From Corticium candelabrum (taxonomy: Eukaryota > Porifera > Homoscleromorpha > Homosclerophorida > Plakinidae): a stretch of DNA of 64,000 bases. Positions 1 to 11,335 of the stretch are shown here, one piece after another. The DNA is taken from contig NC_085088.1 in assembly GCF_963422355.1 (NCBI RefSeq), positions 7,096,485 to 7,160,484 on the forward strand. The letters are read 5' to 3'. Position numbers and translations under genes: made by a program. The first letter of the stretch is position 1, and every line of letters begins with the position of its first letter. The notes beneath the pieces were generated by a model. It had not been told where the DNA came from. It did no database searches and saw only the letters and a program-made list of their open reading frames with translations.

Positions 1-8
1 GTGTGTGT

Positions 9-46
<38 letters not shown>

Positions 47-50
47 TGTA
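1..50. repeat. (GT)n microsatellite at window edge
   Basis: Nearly pure GT dinucleotide run with a few G interruptions; it continues past the left edge. A C-rich pyrimidine run (about 105-129) follows shortly after. Confidence 0.95.
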
Positions 51-910
51 CGTGTAATATTGTATAATGTACTGACATACATTATTTTTTGTTCGAGATT
101 TGTGACCCCCCCCTCCCCCCCTCCCCCCCGGTTGTGCAGCCGAGCTACGCCACTGTTAGTGGTTTCGTTACAGATGTCAAGATATCAAAAGCACCCAGTG
201 GAAAGTGGTTCTGCAACGGTTTTGCAAACAAGTTGGCAAAATTATTAGGGTGTCTTAATTTCGTTCAATTTAACTAAGTAAGACGGTTTGAGGTTCATTC
301 TTCTCTTTGTATTCATCAATTTCCGGGAACAATAAGTTTGCAGAAACTAGCTACTAGGGCACACTAGATCACCAACAGCTTATCAGCAAAACATATTTAG
401 TTCTCTTCTGTGCTTTGTGTCTCACTCTGAAAATATTCATTGGCAAATACTATATAGAATATTGTATTTTATGTTTGACATTTCCAGCTAGACGTTTGAC
501 ATGAACGTGTACGCCGAAGGTCTGGCCACGCGACACTACGCTGTACGTACTGTACTCCACAAATTTTTATCTCTGGAGAACCAAAGCTTGTAACTCCCAA
601 TGGCTTATAGTCAATAACTGAAAATGGCTAGACGTTTCCAGCAGCCTGATAGATGCATCGTTTCCTAGCCCACCACTAGAAACCCCAAACAAAAACTACA
701 ACGACCCAGTTAGACCCTTCGATCAATGAAAACACTATCTATGCCAAAAAGAAAGTTTAGACAATGCCTAGCCTGGCAAAACGGCATAATACGCGACACA
801 CTATCGTACAATGGGCATCGCCATTTTGACAGTTTTCGTAAACCCGGATTAATAGTAACCTCCCGGATGTCCATACAAGACGCTCTACTGTATAGATAAA
901 TGCAAGTAAA
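51..910. other. No gene seen; one MITE-terminus motif
   Basis: No reading frame resembles a known protein. Around 515-540 lies a GGTCTGGCCACGCGA stretch. It is nearly identical, in reverse complement, to sequence at about 36536-36560, and so marks the end or remnant of a dispersed element. Confidence 0.6.
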
Positions 911-1472
911 TAAGGCCGTGTTTTCACTAGCTGCACCTTAAACTAGTTTAGCTTAAATGGGTTTAAGAACTAAGCCAGTTCAAGAAGGCGCTGTTTCCAC
1001 TAGGAACTTGCAGATCCGGGATGTGCAAAACAAATCGTCTAGGAACGCCTTATTTTGAAGTATTGGGCTGCTTTGTTGCCGGATCAGAGCAACTGTTGGT
1101 TTTCACTGATTCAGCATCTGCTAGTAGGAAATGGCATGACGATGACCAAAGACACCGTCTTGTCTCTCTTCGTAGCTACTGATTTCTCTCCCCTTGTTAA
1201 CGACCCTTACATCTTCTAAGGCAATCCTATGCCAGCAAAATAGTCAATATCATCAAAACGACATTGTCAGAAGCCATCTAAACAAGCTCGCTACTGTCAC
1301 GTGACAGTTAAACCTAAACCACTTTGCTAAAACTACTTCGAAGTAGGCTTACGGAATAGGTTTAGGTTTAACATATAACTGGTTTAGTGCAGGTGGAAAC
1401 AGGTCAATTCTTAAACCAGTTTAGCTTAAACCACTTGTTAAACCGGTTTAGGCACTAGTGGAAACGCGCCAT
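911..1472. mobile_element. MITE with 'TTTCCACTAG'-type inverted ends
   Basis: The left end reads GGCCGTGTTTTCACTAG and the right end, in reverse complement, reads GGCGCGTTTCCACTAG. Both ends continue inward into repeated 'AAACTRGTTTAGCTTAAA' blocks, so the inverted repeats are subterminally repetitive. The interior (about 1080-1310) has no intact ORF. On the minus strand a stop-interrupted, basic-rich stretch is vaguely like the start of a Harbinger transposase, too weak to call. A non-autonomous DNA transposon is the simplest reading. The target-site duplication was not resolved. Confidence 0.7.
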
Positions 1473-3690
1473 ATGGGACTATTAAAATTACCTCAAATTA
1501 ACAACATTTTAAAAGTAGCGACGTCTATTTGTAACGCATGTTTCTGTCACATTACATGATCTGCTTAATAAAATTGAATGATTGTATTTGTCACTGCTGT
1601 AGTTACTGGGTAAATTGACGTAATATAGACATTGGTAGACTAATTGTAAACCAAAAATTTTGTCGGACATACTACTCTAGTAGCAAAGAGGTTGACCTGA
1701 CATTTTAAATGTTAGGCACTCAATCATATTTGATTTCACCATCCTTTCTTCACTTGTAATTATCGACATCAACCTTTAGTTCAATTACGTTATCCTGAGA
1801 GCATTGAGTTTGATTTTATAGTTGTTTGAACTGTATTAGAGAAAAACCGTGTTGTATCTAACATGCTCTTCAATCACACAAATGTGTGACATAATGGTAT
1901 GTGGCAGTGACGGCAATGGTAGTAATGTTAATTTTGGTCAGTTCCTTGACATGACATTACTTATTTCGACAAATTAGAGGTCGCTTTTCTTTCTGTTGAC
2001 ATATAGTTGTAGAAATCAGGGGGTCAAAGGCTATACCCATTCTAATAATCGTCATGCCTTCGTGTAAACGAAAGTATGTTTGATTGAGTTGTCTTTGAAC
2101 AACGAACTAGCAAGTTCTATTATTTGGCAAATAATAGAACTTGTTAATTTGTTGTCCAAATATTACAACTCAATTGAAATTTACCAAGTCTGCTACTTGA
2201 AATGTGCCTATCACAGACAGCATGCAGTTTCAGAGTGCTGAGATCTTGTAGCATTTGACATTTACAGAGTATGATATTTGTGCAGTGCAAGAATTTATGT
2301 TCGTTGCATTGTTAAGTATGGCAACTAGTATTTTAGCAGTAAACAGACTCTGTCGTAAAAACTGGACTCAACTGTAATCTTGCGCTGCAGTTCTTGTCAC
2401 TTCCATCAACGCATGCAGCCATTGCCTTTGGGGGCAAATGTACGTTAGCGCGCGTCTCTGAAATTTTGAGTTAATGCAAATTTTCAAAATGTCTTCTTAA
2501 TTAATTCTACTTAGAATCGTCATGACAAGAACTGGAAAGCCCTCTTGAATGGAAATAAATTAGATAAAATACTACTTGACCACATTTTTAAATCTGCCAT
2601 TTTTAAAATTTTTGATTTTCAATTCTAACGTGTTTTCTCTCAGTTTAGTATAAACTGAAACATCAATACCCCAGACAGAGTTAATCGGCACCAAGAAATA
2701 AAATAACTTGATTTAGAACAGCAGGAGGGCGCTGAGTATTAGATGTGCCTCGTTATTTGTGACAGTCATTGATTGGTAAATTACCCTTTCGATCCAAGCT
2801 TCTAGAGGTTTCTGCAGAATTTGCAAGCATGTAGTCTTGAAACTTAATTTGGAAATGGAAGTTGTTTGCTGGGAGAAGCAATGGAAAGCCCCTCTGTATA
2901 GTAGATAGACCATTTCTCCCTTTGGATTGTATGGTACGCTGATGGCAGGTATACCTTCGTTCTAGTTCATGCGACTTATACGGGCAGCAGCTTATTGGCC
3001 CGTTTTCCGCACGGGCAAATTAGATTATTTGTTAGTTAATTAATTTATCGTAGTATGCATTTATAAAGCTTGTATCATTTACAAAATTAGCAACAGCGGA
3101 CAGAATTCTCATAAAGTTAATTAATTTAACATCGTGTGCAAATTTATGTTGTTGCATGAGTATATCCCGTTCTGAGACTTTATCGTTAAGTATATCTCGT
3201 TCACATGCATTTTTACTCCGTTCTGGAGAATTATCAGCCGGACAAAATTCTCCTGAAGAATTTCGTTTACGGTTATATTCCGTTCAATGATATCCCGTTC
3301 TGAGAAATCAGCAGGGATCGAGTATCCCAAAGTCCAGATGCCACTAGATACAAATGCAGTTCTTTGGCCCGGGCTGGTTATTGCAGCAGATGAAAGGTGG
3401 TTGTTTCTTCCATGTCATGCCTTTGCAACGTTTGCAATTGAAGTCCTTTTGCCAATATTGTTAGGATAGGCTTCAGTATAGAATAACTAAGAAAGACCTC
3501 TAAGAAAATGAAGACGAGATCAAGATCTACAGAGGAAGAGCGTTCGTGATATTATAATTATTAATATTATGGTCTTGCATGAGCATTGATGACGGTTTGC
3601 ATTGCCTGTATAGACACGGTTTGCATTGCCTGTATAGACACGGTTCGAAAGAAGGAGACAACATAGCTAGAAAGTAGAGGTAGATATTAT
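1473..3690. other. Intergenic, no gene recognised
   Basis: Apart from the palindrome at 2080-2176 I see no coding signal. Small features: a direct repeat of ATATCCCGTTCTGAGA at about 3162 and 3290 inside a stretch with several 'ATATCTCGTTC'-like units, and a 26-base tandem duplication at about 3590-3645 (unit GGTTTGCATTGCCTGTATAG). Confidence 0.5.
2080..2176. mobile_element. Near-perfect palindromic element
   Basis: Two arms of about 45 bases face each other almost without a spacer. The centre, CAAGTTCTATTATTTG / CAAATAATAGAACTTG, is perfect over 16 bases. The outer parts (TTGAGTTGT and its complement) continue with a few mismatches. A small hairpin MITE is more likely than a functional RNA, because nothing around it looks transcribed. 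Confidence 0.65.
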
Positions 3691-4500
3691 AGAAGTACGT
3701 GATTATTCGGTCAAACTGCTCCAGACTGCTTCAGGTCCAATTCAACAGTAAGAAAAGGCCGCGTGCGACACCCTATGATGACATCACAAACGTCAGCAAC
3801 GCGTATGCATATCCCTGCCGTTCTCCGTATGTTGTTCTCAACGAATATCTACGCGTAGATACCGTAACTATGGAGGCAATACTCTCCCGGATAATTTGTA
3901 ACCCGTATATAAATATCTTGCTCTTATCGACGTCGCCGATAATAGACGACAATATCCTTGCATGCGTACCGTCCGAGGTCAAGATTGGGCATTTTAAATT
4001 TTGTGGAGATCCACAGCGCCGTTCTAGAGCAATTCGCGAGCGAGTGGAGGCTGGTTCGATCGGCAAGAAATCACGTCGTACCAAGACAGCTCTGAAAGAC
4101 GACGATACCTCCACTGTTCACCCCCATCGAATCGGCGTCGCGGGCGCGAAGTCAAATTATAGGTGACGCCACAGTGAACAGCATTATAATGACATCTCAT
4201 ATCTACAGAGAACGCCAGCGCCAAATATAGATAGAGGGCACAGAGCATCGCAAACGGGAGTGGCTATTCCACAGTGCGAAAAGTGCAGCGGTTTGCGAGC
4301 GCATAGGCAACAACCTATTTGGTGACGTCACGATCGACGGACAAAAGCCAGCAAAAAGCGAATCACAGGGCACTGGCTCACGCGAAGGACACCAGTCGCG
4401 TAGAGAAGGTTGCTTGCTAGAAGAGGAGCGGAAAGGAGCCGTCGTTTTACAGAAGGAACAGAGATGATTCAAAATGCCATCCCCCATGGGTCACTTTCCT
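3690..4500. other. CpG-rich stretch with overlapping open frames
   Basis: This stretch is richer in CpG than its neighbours and stays open on both strands (a 155-codon frame at 3699-4166 on plus, a 113-codon frame at 3773-4114 on minus). Neither translation resembles a protein family I know. A TGACGTCA palindrome (CRE-like) lies near 4323. It may be an unmethylated promoter/CpG-island or part of an element. The open frames probably follow from base composition. Confidence 0.3.
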
Positions 4501-5203
4501 TTAGGTATATAGTCTATCGCAATTAATGTGCATTTTGCTTGTCACATCGTGCAGCTGTGAAATGAGTATTAGGGCACTTCGTCGAATCGACTCGAGTCAT
4601 ATATGTTAGGTCAACGATAGGGCAAACATGGTTAAATAATGAACTTTAATTATACAGCATGAGCGACTGCAATGTAATTGATGAGTTCGGTCATAGACAC
4701 TCTCGAACTAGATGACATAACCATACTCGACTGCGACTAACAAATTTGGGCTCACTAAAGTGTTGCTGTACTTTACAAGAATGTTCACCACTAATGTTTT
4801 AGAAAATTTGCTACACGACAGTCGCACCGTATACTCCTAGATCTTCGCCTCTCACGTATGTTGACAGTGTAATTCACATTTTGTGCAGGCCTGTGCTAAT
4901 GTAATTTATACTAATTGGGCTGCAAGCTACACACAAATTAATTAAGATAAAACATTCCATACGAAAACAACTCTTAATACTATAAACCAGCTACTACATA
5001 CAAATAATTAACTAAAGTCGAAAAGCTACTCTGTTCGTTAGCCTTGCTACCAGTACACGACAAAGAATTAATTAAAAAGCATCCAAAGAGTCAGTTTTAA
5101 AACATCAGTAACAGATTCGAAAAGCTAGTACATGCAGTTCTTGTTACTATAGATTCTTAACGGGTAGACAACCAACCTGTCGTTTTCTTGGCTGCATTTG
5201 GCT
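4501..5203. other. 3' flank of ASTE1 copy 1
   Basis: AT-rich, no gene of its own. The part from about 4950 to 5115 resembles 22320-22550, downstream of ASTE1 copy 2, with shared stretches such as TCAGTTTTAAAACATCAGTAAC versus a close variant. The duplicated unit therefore includes the 3' untranslated or flanking region. Confidence 0.6.
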
Positions 5204-7171
5204 TTAGGGTTGTCCACCCTTCTCATCGTTTTCGAGGTAAGTCTCCAGATTCGCATGTTCACCTGATGCTTCACCTTCCTCTCTTTGTCTTTCATCACGT
5301 TCCGGGCTCGTGCTTGCGACAGCAAGGTCGACATTAGAGTCATTACTATCGTAAAGCTGATAACGTGTAGAACTACCTAGAGCACCCGAGGTATGCTCGG
5401 TGATTGTTGGTTTCACATATTTGCTTTTCTTTCTCTTTTCTTTCCCATGTTCGAAATGACTACCACCTGGCTGTCTGCCCAACAGTTGACACATGTCTGC
5501 AAACATCTTCGAATCTTCTGACGCATCAATGAATTCTTCGTATGTACCATACTTTGAAGCAGCATAATGTGACAATTGTCCATTGAAAATTCGAGCGACA
5601 TTAAAATTGGGCAGTGGAAAATTTAACACGGAGTTTAGGATCATGATGTAATACAATACGCTTTGAAATTCAGCAAAATTATGTGCAAATATCGAATTTG
5701 GCCGTTTGTGTTTTTTCTTCACAGGCTTGTAAAGTGAATCCAAAGAATAACTTGTCTGTTTGACAAGTTGATTAAATGCTAATGAGCAGCTAACGAATGA
5801 AAATATGAGAGCATAGACAGCCTTGTTTGGTACCCGATGGGTTTTCAGATGAGACCAATAGTAGAGAGCCGCTGCAGGCAGTCTCCAGTCTTCATCTAAT
5901 TTGTGAAATTCATCGATACCGCAACCTAACGCTGAACCTAACACATCAAGTCTTTCTTGGCAGCTCATTGACTGAATTTCTGCAAGTCCGCAAAGGTTAT
6001 CAGGCGTTGGAATTTTAACATCGTAATCCTTTAGTGCAACGCAGCCATCCGCTCTCCCCATTTCAATCACTTTAGATTGATTACATGTAGTTCCTCTAAA
6101 GAGAATTGCATACATGATTTCTCTTATGGGACGAGAGCATGTGTGTGTACTGGGGTTCGACATGTTCTCCTTTTGAACGCGCATTCTTACTCGACCACGA
6201 CTGGCAGCTTGGACGGCAACCTTAGAGAACTTCACCATCTTGAATGACTCGATCACCCAGTCTGGAAAAGCACTACCATCAACCATCGTCATAGAACAAT
6301 CTGACAATGGAAGAGTGCTAGCTCTTGACTTTTGCAGGATTACGGTAAATTTTTTAATTTCCCGGTCCGTAGTCAAATTAGCTAACAAATCTTTTTCGAC
6401 GTCCTGGTTATATGAGTGTTTTCTAAGCCATTCAATAACAGTGGGGATTACTCCATGTTTACTGTTTGGCAGATATGGCATACGAGTAACATCCTGTGTA
6501 ATGTATTTATGCAATGGTTTTAGTTGCTCCTCACTAGTGAGATCATTGCCTACCAGAACAGCCAGAAGTGGAAGAAAACAAGCTGACAAGGAAATGTGGC
6601 GAAGAAAAGCTTTTCGATGGTAAATCTTGCAATGTATTTGCCCTTCACTGTGCTCCCATTCAAACATGTCGAGGGGAATCAGACTATTAGCTAATAGGTA
6701 GAAGTCACTGTCGTTAGAAAGCACCGGACAGCAGAAATTGTTTGCCAATCGAGCAGCTACTCTATCTCCTTCAAAGTCACACATCTTTATTTCAACGCCG
6801 GAGTCGGTCACTGCTTGACAAAACACATCTGATGTGAAAAGAGGAGGGACGGAACCACTCCTTTGAACTTCATATATGTTTTCAGTAGCTCTCCGTCTTT
6901 GAGTCGCAAGCTTCAGGTCATCTTCATCAACTCCATCCAGAACTACAATTGCTTCTAATTCATTTTTCTGCAGCATAGAAAAGAAAACTCTAACCAGTTG
7001 GTAATACTCCAAGTACTGACCACCACATTGCATGTCTAGCTTTGAAGAACGGTAAAGATGTAAGTACAGGTTGTTCCCATCAATTATTAGCTTAGTATTG
7101 GACAAGCGTGTGCATAATGTCCAAACAGCAGGAATGTCGCTCACGTATGACGTCAATCCACGGATACCCAT
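5204..7171 (-). CDS. ASTE1: Protein asteroid homolog 1-like nuclease, copy 1
   Basis: Intronless 655-residue protein of the asteroid family, XPG/FEN1-type structure-specific nucleases (human ASTE1 is reported to cut DNA flaps in double-strand-break repair). It opens with MGIRGLTSY, the family N-terminus, which fixes the start. The carboxylates expected to bind metal are visible: D31 (LIIDGNN), D79 (VVLDG), E134/D136 (CDFEGDR), D154/D156 (SNDSDF) and D210 (GND). The middle matches the asteroid-specific region (PIRE-MYAILFRGT, about residue 350). The last 90 residues are basic then acidic and low in complexity. A full-length paralog lies 17 kb away in the same orientation. No frameshift or stop, so probably functional. 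The upstream flank carries a long GT repeat. Confidence 0.93.
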   Translation of the reverse strand: MGIRGLTSYVSDIPAVWTLCTRLSNTKLIIDGNNLYLHLYRSSKLDMQCGGQYLEYYQLVRVFFSMLQKNELEAIVVLDGVDEDDLKLATQRRRATENIYEVQRSGSVPPLFTSDVFCQAVTDSGVEIKMCDFEGDRVAARLANNFCCPVLSNDSDFYLLANSLIPLDMFEWEHSEGQIHCKIYHRKAFLRHISLSACFLPLLAVLVGNDLTSEEQLKPLHKYITQDVTRMPYLPNSKHGVIPTVIEWLRKHSYNQDVEKDLLANLTTDREIKKFTVILQKSRASTLPLSDCSMTMVDGSAFPDWVIESFKMVKFSKVAVQAASRGRVRMRVQKENMSNPSTHTCSRPIREIMYAILFRGTTCNQSKVIEMGRADGCVALKDYDVKIPTPDNLCGLAEIQSMSCQERLDVLGSALGCGIDEFHKLDEDWRLPAAALYYWSHLKTHRVPNKAVYALIFSFVSCSLAFNQLVKQTSYSLDSLYKPVKKKHKRPNSIFAHNFAEFQSVLYYIMILNSVLNFPLPNFNVARIFNGQLSHYAASKYGTYEEFIDASEDSKMFADMCQLLGRQPGGSHFEHGKEKRKKSKYVKPTITEHTSGALGSSTRYQLYDSNDSNVDLAVASTSPERDERQREEGEASGEHANLETYLENDEKGGQP

Positions 7172-7346
7172 AATTTGTTAAAGTAAACTAAAACAGACAA
7201 GCACAACAACTGCCATCAGAAATACTAGTACAACACAACTGCAACACACGTTGGTGATTATTCCAATCCACTCGATAATAAGCAACTACTGTATACGAAA
7301 AACATAGATGCATTTGCATGATATATCTAGTGTATAGAAAGTACAA

Positions 7347-7348
<2 letters not shown>

Positions 7349-7440
<92 letters not shown>
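7349..7440. repeat. (GT)n microsatellite
   Basis: About 90 bases of pure GT just upstream of ASTE1 copy 1. It begins the segment that is absent at the matching position upstream of ASTE1 copy 2. Confidence 0.97.
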
Positions 7441-7441
<1 letters not shown>

Positions 7442-8010
7442 TACGCGGCCACGTCTTTTGTCCGTTTGCAAACAAAATTGGCACACACACTCGGTACACA
7501 AAAGGAAGATTTAAGTAATAAAATTTTAAAAATAATGCACAAGGTCCCCTCTCAAGGAGTCGACCCCGCGTAAAATTTCTCGATGACGCAAACGCTAGAC
7601 ATTCCAGTTTATCCAAACACTCCGCCCACGCCAGTTCTGTGTAGACCGTACGCGTCTTCGTCCTTTGCAAAGCTTCCAGTAATCGAATATTTCTCGCCCA
7701 CGGAACTTACTCTTCTACGCTTTCGTTTCTCTCCAAATTCTGATTACATTTGCACCAAATTCAACCTACACGTTTTCTGCAGCAACCGCTACCCGGGGAG
7801 TGTCGATATCTATCGAAACAAGCGCGAAGGGCAAAATTCGAATTTATTCAGCACATCCGGGACCTCGCAGCAAAGATTGCACGTGATGTGTCCTCACACG
7901 CTCAGACTGCATCTTCCGTCAGAACGCTACAGTCTCCTGCTCGTACGAAGGACGGGGCATGGATCTAGTACGTATACATAGTATACATATTCAGCCAAAT
8001 GAGGTTATGA
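7441..8010. other. CpG-rich insert upstream of ASTE1 copy 1
   Basis: Open on plus at 7583-7981, and a second frame (about 7760-7968) reads FEFIQHIRDLAAKIARD, which could pass for a first exon followed by a GTACGT donor. I recognise neither. The flanks on both sides match the region upstream of ASTE1 copy 2 (24480-24690), but this part and the GT repeat are missing there. It is therefore an insertion here or a deletion there. Confidence 0.4.
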
Positions 8011-8175
8011 AAGATCTCCTATCTAGAAAATTGTCGCGTTGCCTATACTAAGAAATAAATTCTACTTTTCCAGAAAATTTTTACGGCCGGAACAAATATC
8101 CTCAGAAATATATTGCTCGCGACTATAAACCCAATGTTTCAAGCCTGTTTACAAAATGTTTAGTTTAAACGACTG
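8011..8175. other. 5' flank shared with ASTE1 copy 2
   Basis: Matches 24530-24690 (shared: CTATACTAAGAAATAA, TATTGCT, TTTCAAGCCTGT). It marks the upstream limit of the duplicated ASTE1 unit. Confidence 0.6.
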
Positions 8176-9412
8176 CAGTGGCGGATCTAGGGTAGAGGTT
8201 GTAGGGGTTGCAAACCCCCTTGTTAGACTCGGAGTTAAAGCACAATGTCATAGCTAAAGCTGTATTGTGCTTATTTCAAACGGTGGCAGTATTTATAATA
8301 ACTATATATTATTAGCACATTCTTGACGAAGTAAGAGATCTAGCAGCGAAAATCCAAACTCGTGACCAGGATATTCTTTTGCGTACGGAATGGTTCACTC
8401 AGTAACTGAAAGAATTGAGGCAACAAGGCAAGATAAAGACAACCCCTTGACTTCTGGTGTCAAGACATTCTGCGATTTGCAGACAGTATCACATCTGTTG
8501 AATCTGTTTCAAGAAAACAGAACTTACAGCAAAACAGGAGCAATACACCTAGTGGGAGTCCGATTGAGCACTACAAATTAATTAATTAACGATCCCGTTG
8601 TGATACCCTCAGACTTCCTGCTTCTTCAAATGCGCGAATGATTTAATGATGAGCAAGATAATGTCCGAGCGTTGTTGTGTCTAGTGTCTACCCTTCTGCT
8701 TCGTTCTGACGACCCAATGGAAGCGTAGATTGATTGCTGCACTGGCAAGCCGATCTTCCAATCTCGAAGTCTCTAAGAAGTAAAGTGAGAATGTGGCATG
8801 CAGTCAGTATAGCAAAGCAAACACCAGAAAATGCAAGAAGCAAGGAAAAAAGGCCAAGAGTGCAAGAAGGCCATACCCAACAACCTTCTCCTGGCCTTGA
8901 AAACCTGTGACTCTCAGTTGCACCCGAATGTTCATCGTATGATATTGATAGCATGTACATTGCCTATTGCAAGTGCAAAAGCAGAGAGGTCATTTTCTCT
9001 ACTGCATGAGGAGACTGAAGACTTATGCAAAGTCTACCATGGCAGAGGATCGTTTTGCAGACCTATCAGTTATCGCCATGCATTACAAAGAGCGGGTACC
9101 AGTTGTTACGCTTTCGTACAAAATCATTCACGGAGTTTGTTTCTACCGTCTTTGTTTAAAAGAGACATAACTGCACAGTAATTTACTTAACATTTATTTA
9201 GCAGTAGTATAGGCATTATGCAGTTAGATTCTGCTAAACTGTTTTGATGATTTTAATAGGGATATGTTGCCATTGCTGTTGCCATTTACTTTAGCTAAGC
9301 TCTAAGAAGCCTGGGCCATTGCACCTCTAACAATACAAGTGCATTGACTGAAGTGGGCGTGGTCTATCAAAACCTGCAACACCTCTTTTCGAAAATCCTG
9401 GATCCGAGCCTG
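8176..9412 (+). mobile_element. hAT-family DNA transposon remnant
   Basis: The ends are CAGTGGCGGATCTAGGG on the left and, in reverse complement, CAGGCTCGGATCCAGG on the right, a typical hAT terminal form. Both sides are flanked by GACTG, a 5-base duplication. The interior encodes broken pieces of a hAT transposase ending in its dimerisation domain. At about 1.2 kb it is internally deleted and non-autonomous. Confidence 0.8.
8831..9181 (+). pseudogene. hAT transposase C-terminal dimerisation region, frameshifted
   Basis: The first frame reads CTLPIASAKAERSFSLL, the hallmark of the hAT dimerisation domain (normally followed by RRLK-(T/S)-Y). The continuation RRLKTYAKSTMAEDRFADL is in another frame starting near 9000, and the tail returns to the first frame before a stop at 9181. 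Upstream, scattered pieces (8330-8400, 8630-8720) look like earlier parts of the same protein. It cannot make an active transposase. Confidence 0.8.
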
Positions 9413-9536
9413 GACTGCGTACAGAATACTGTTTATTTAAGAAAACACTGTAAATCCTTTCGCTTTAACCACTACAAACCTTATTCTCACTTGAAGACAT
9501 GCAGTTCTCTCATTGTATAAATCACGCCTAATATGT

Positions 9537-10155
9537 AAAGCCCAGTTCACAATACGACGCTGACGTTGACGCTGACGATGACGACAATCGTCACAGCGTT
9601 CGTCCAGCGTTCGTGCAGCGTTCTTGACGCTGGAGTTGACTCAAGTTCAACTTTAGCGTCGATTTCGGAAATTTACCAACGTAACCGGAAAACACGTGAT
9701 TACTTTTTACAAATCAAAGAGCAGTTCTATTAAATCCCGAATTTGGCATGGAGGATCTAATCGACAGCGTGCGGAGTTGAACTTGTCTTTGGCGCGTGCA
9801 TTGAAAGAATACAAAGACCTGCCGTCTTCGTGGAAAGATTGGTCTGAACCACATTTACCGTTGTTGAGATTCTCTAACCCTACGCCTACTGCGATGAATG
9901 AGAAGTAGAAGAATTACAAGGTCTTCGTCCATGACACACGTGGTGTCACAATAACGTGCGTTAGCATGCGCTCAACGCTCGATTATCCAGACAGGTGCTG
10001 ACCAACGTCTCATGACGCTCACGGAAAAATATTGTAAATGATACAACGTCATCGTTGGCGTCAGCGTCAACGTCAGTGTCAACGTTCAGCGTCAACGTCA
10101 GCGTCAACGTCAGCGTCAACGTCAACGTCAGCGTCGTATTGTGAACTAGGCTTTA
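9537..10155. mobile_element. Inverted-repeat element with GACGCTGACGTT-repeat ends
   Basis: Both ends carry GTTCACAATACGACGCTGAC (the right one in reverse complement). They then dissolve into tandem copies of a 12-base unit, GACGCTGACGTT, four or more at the right end. Length about 620 bases. A broken MADF-like exon inside suggests derivation from a PIF/Harbinger-type element, whose accessory protein carries MYB/MADF domains. The duplication at the insertion site was not resolved. Confidence 0.75.
9748..9860 (+). pseudogene. Broken MADF-like exon inside the element
   Basis: Starting from the ATG at 9748 the translation reads MEDLIDSVRS, stop, TCLWRVH, stop, KNTKTCRLRGKIG. This follows the start of MADF domains (L-I-x-x-V-R-x-x-x-C-L-W-x-V-x-x-K-x-Y-K-x-x-x-x-R). 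Two stops interrupt it. A different frame (9696-9908) is open for 70 codons but resembles nothing. The match is by eye, hence moderate confidence. Confidence 0.5.
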
Positions 10156-10184
10156 GGGCATTCTATCTATACTGACACACCAAT

Positions 10185-10185
<1 letters not shown>

Positions 10186-10247
<62 letters not shown>

Positions 10248-10268
10248 CATACATACATACATACATAC
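10186..10268. repeat. (AT)n(ACAT)n microsatellite
   Basis: About 57 bases of AT followed by about 26 bases of ACAT. It directly abuts the truncated 5' end of the reverse transcriptase element that follows. Confidence 0.95.
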
Positions 10269-11335
10269 TCGTAAGATGGTACAGGACTTTCAAAAAAAAG
10301 ACTTGCAATTCACTGAATATTGCAAATTTACATTTCCCAAGGCCTTTACTATCAGGAGACTCCGAAAGTCATCTTCAGATTTGTCACTATCTGAAAAGCA
10401 AACACGGTTTTTCGACTTTAGATTTCAGCACTGCTACTCAACGACAAACCCAATCAGAACTTGACTCTGATTTAGTCAAGTATTTGTTGAACACTGCTAG
10501 CTTACGAGACAGAACGCGTTTAAATTCAATCAGTACATCTCATGCAGGAGCTTGGTTGCGGTTAATACCCAACCCTAGCCTCGGTCTTCCATGTCTCCTC
10601 ATGAGTTTGTTATTGCAGTACGGCTCTGGTTGGGAATCAAGATGTTTCCTTCTTCTTCGGCATCTGTCTTTGTGCAGTTGTGGTCAGCACATTGACACTT
10701 TCGGAGATCACCTTCTTGGTTGTGGTTTTGGTCTAGAGCGCACATGTAGACACAATGCATTGACAAAAGTTATTTTCCAGGCCTTAGTGGTTGAGAACAG
10801 AGATGTTATGAGAAAGATGAGGTGCAATGGTTCTACTGAAAGCCGTCCTGGTGATGTTTTCACCCTGATTTCTTGGAGGGTCGACCTGCCTATTTTGACG
10901 TAACAGTTAGCAACTCTTTGTAGCCGTTATATCTGACAAAATCAGCTGTAAAATCTGGAGCCGCAGCAGAGGCAGGTGAAGAACAAAGGCTACTCGTCAT
11001 GAAGACAGAGTTCGTACACCTGGTGGTCTCTTTTATCCCTTAGTGGTTGAGACCTAGGGGCTCTGGTCATTATTCAGTATCAAAACTCTGAAAGTTATTG
11101 GTTCCAAAACCTCAGCAGTCAGTGGCTTTAATTCCACCAGGCTTTCCAAAATAAGATGCAGCAACTTTCTATTTAATTATGGAAACATAACTCGAAAATG
11201 ATTCATAAGAGAATTCAGCTTGAAGTACAGGACGTTGATATTTGGGGTATACCTAGTGTAATGTAAGACTTGTTGGTTTGTGGATGTTTGGGGGATTGTT
11301 GGAGTTTGGAAAAAAAAAGAGAAAAAATCTATAGC
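10269..11335 (+). mobile_element. 5'-truncated RT element copy A (3' end only)
   Basis: Corresponds to the last 1 kb of copy B (from about 13846). It encodes, with frame breaks, the C-terminal part: a zinc-binding stretch LCSCGQHIDTFGDHLLGC, then RHNAL and RPGDVF, as in restriction-like endonuclease domains of R2/NeSL/CRE-type elements. It ends after a shared 3' tail (GACTTGTTGGTTTGT) in an A-rich run at about 11310-11328, the mark of target-primed reverse transcription. Truncation at the 5' end is also typical. Confidence 0.75.
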
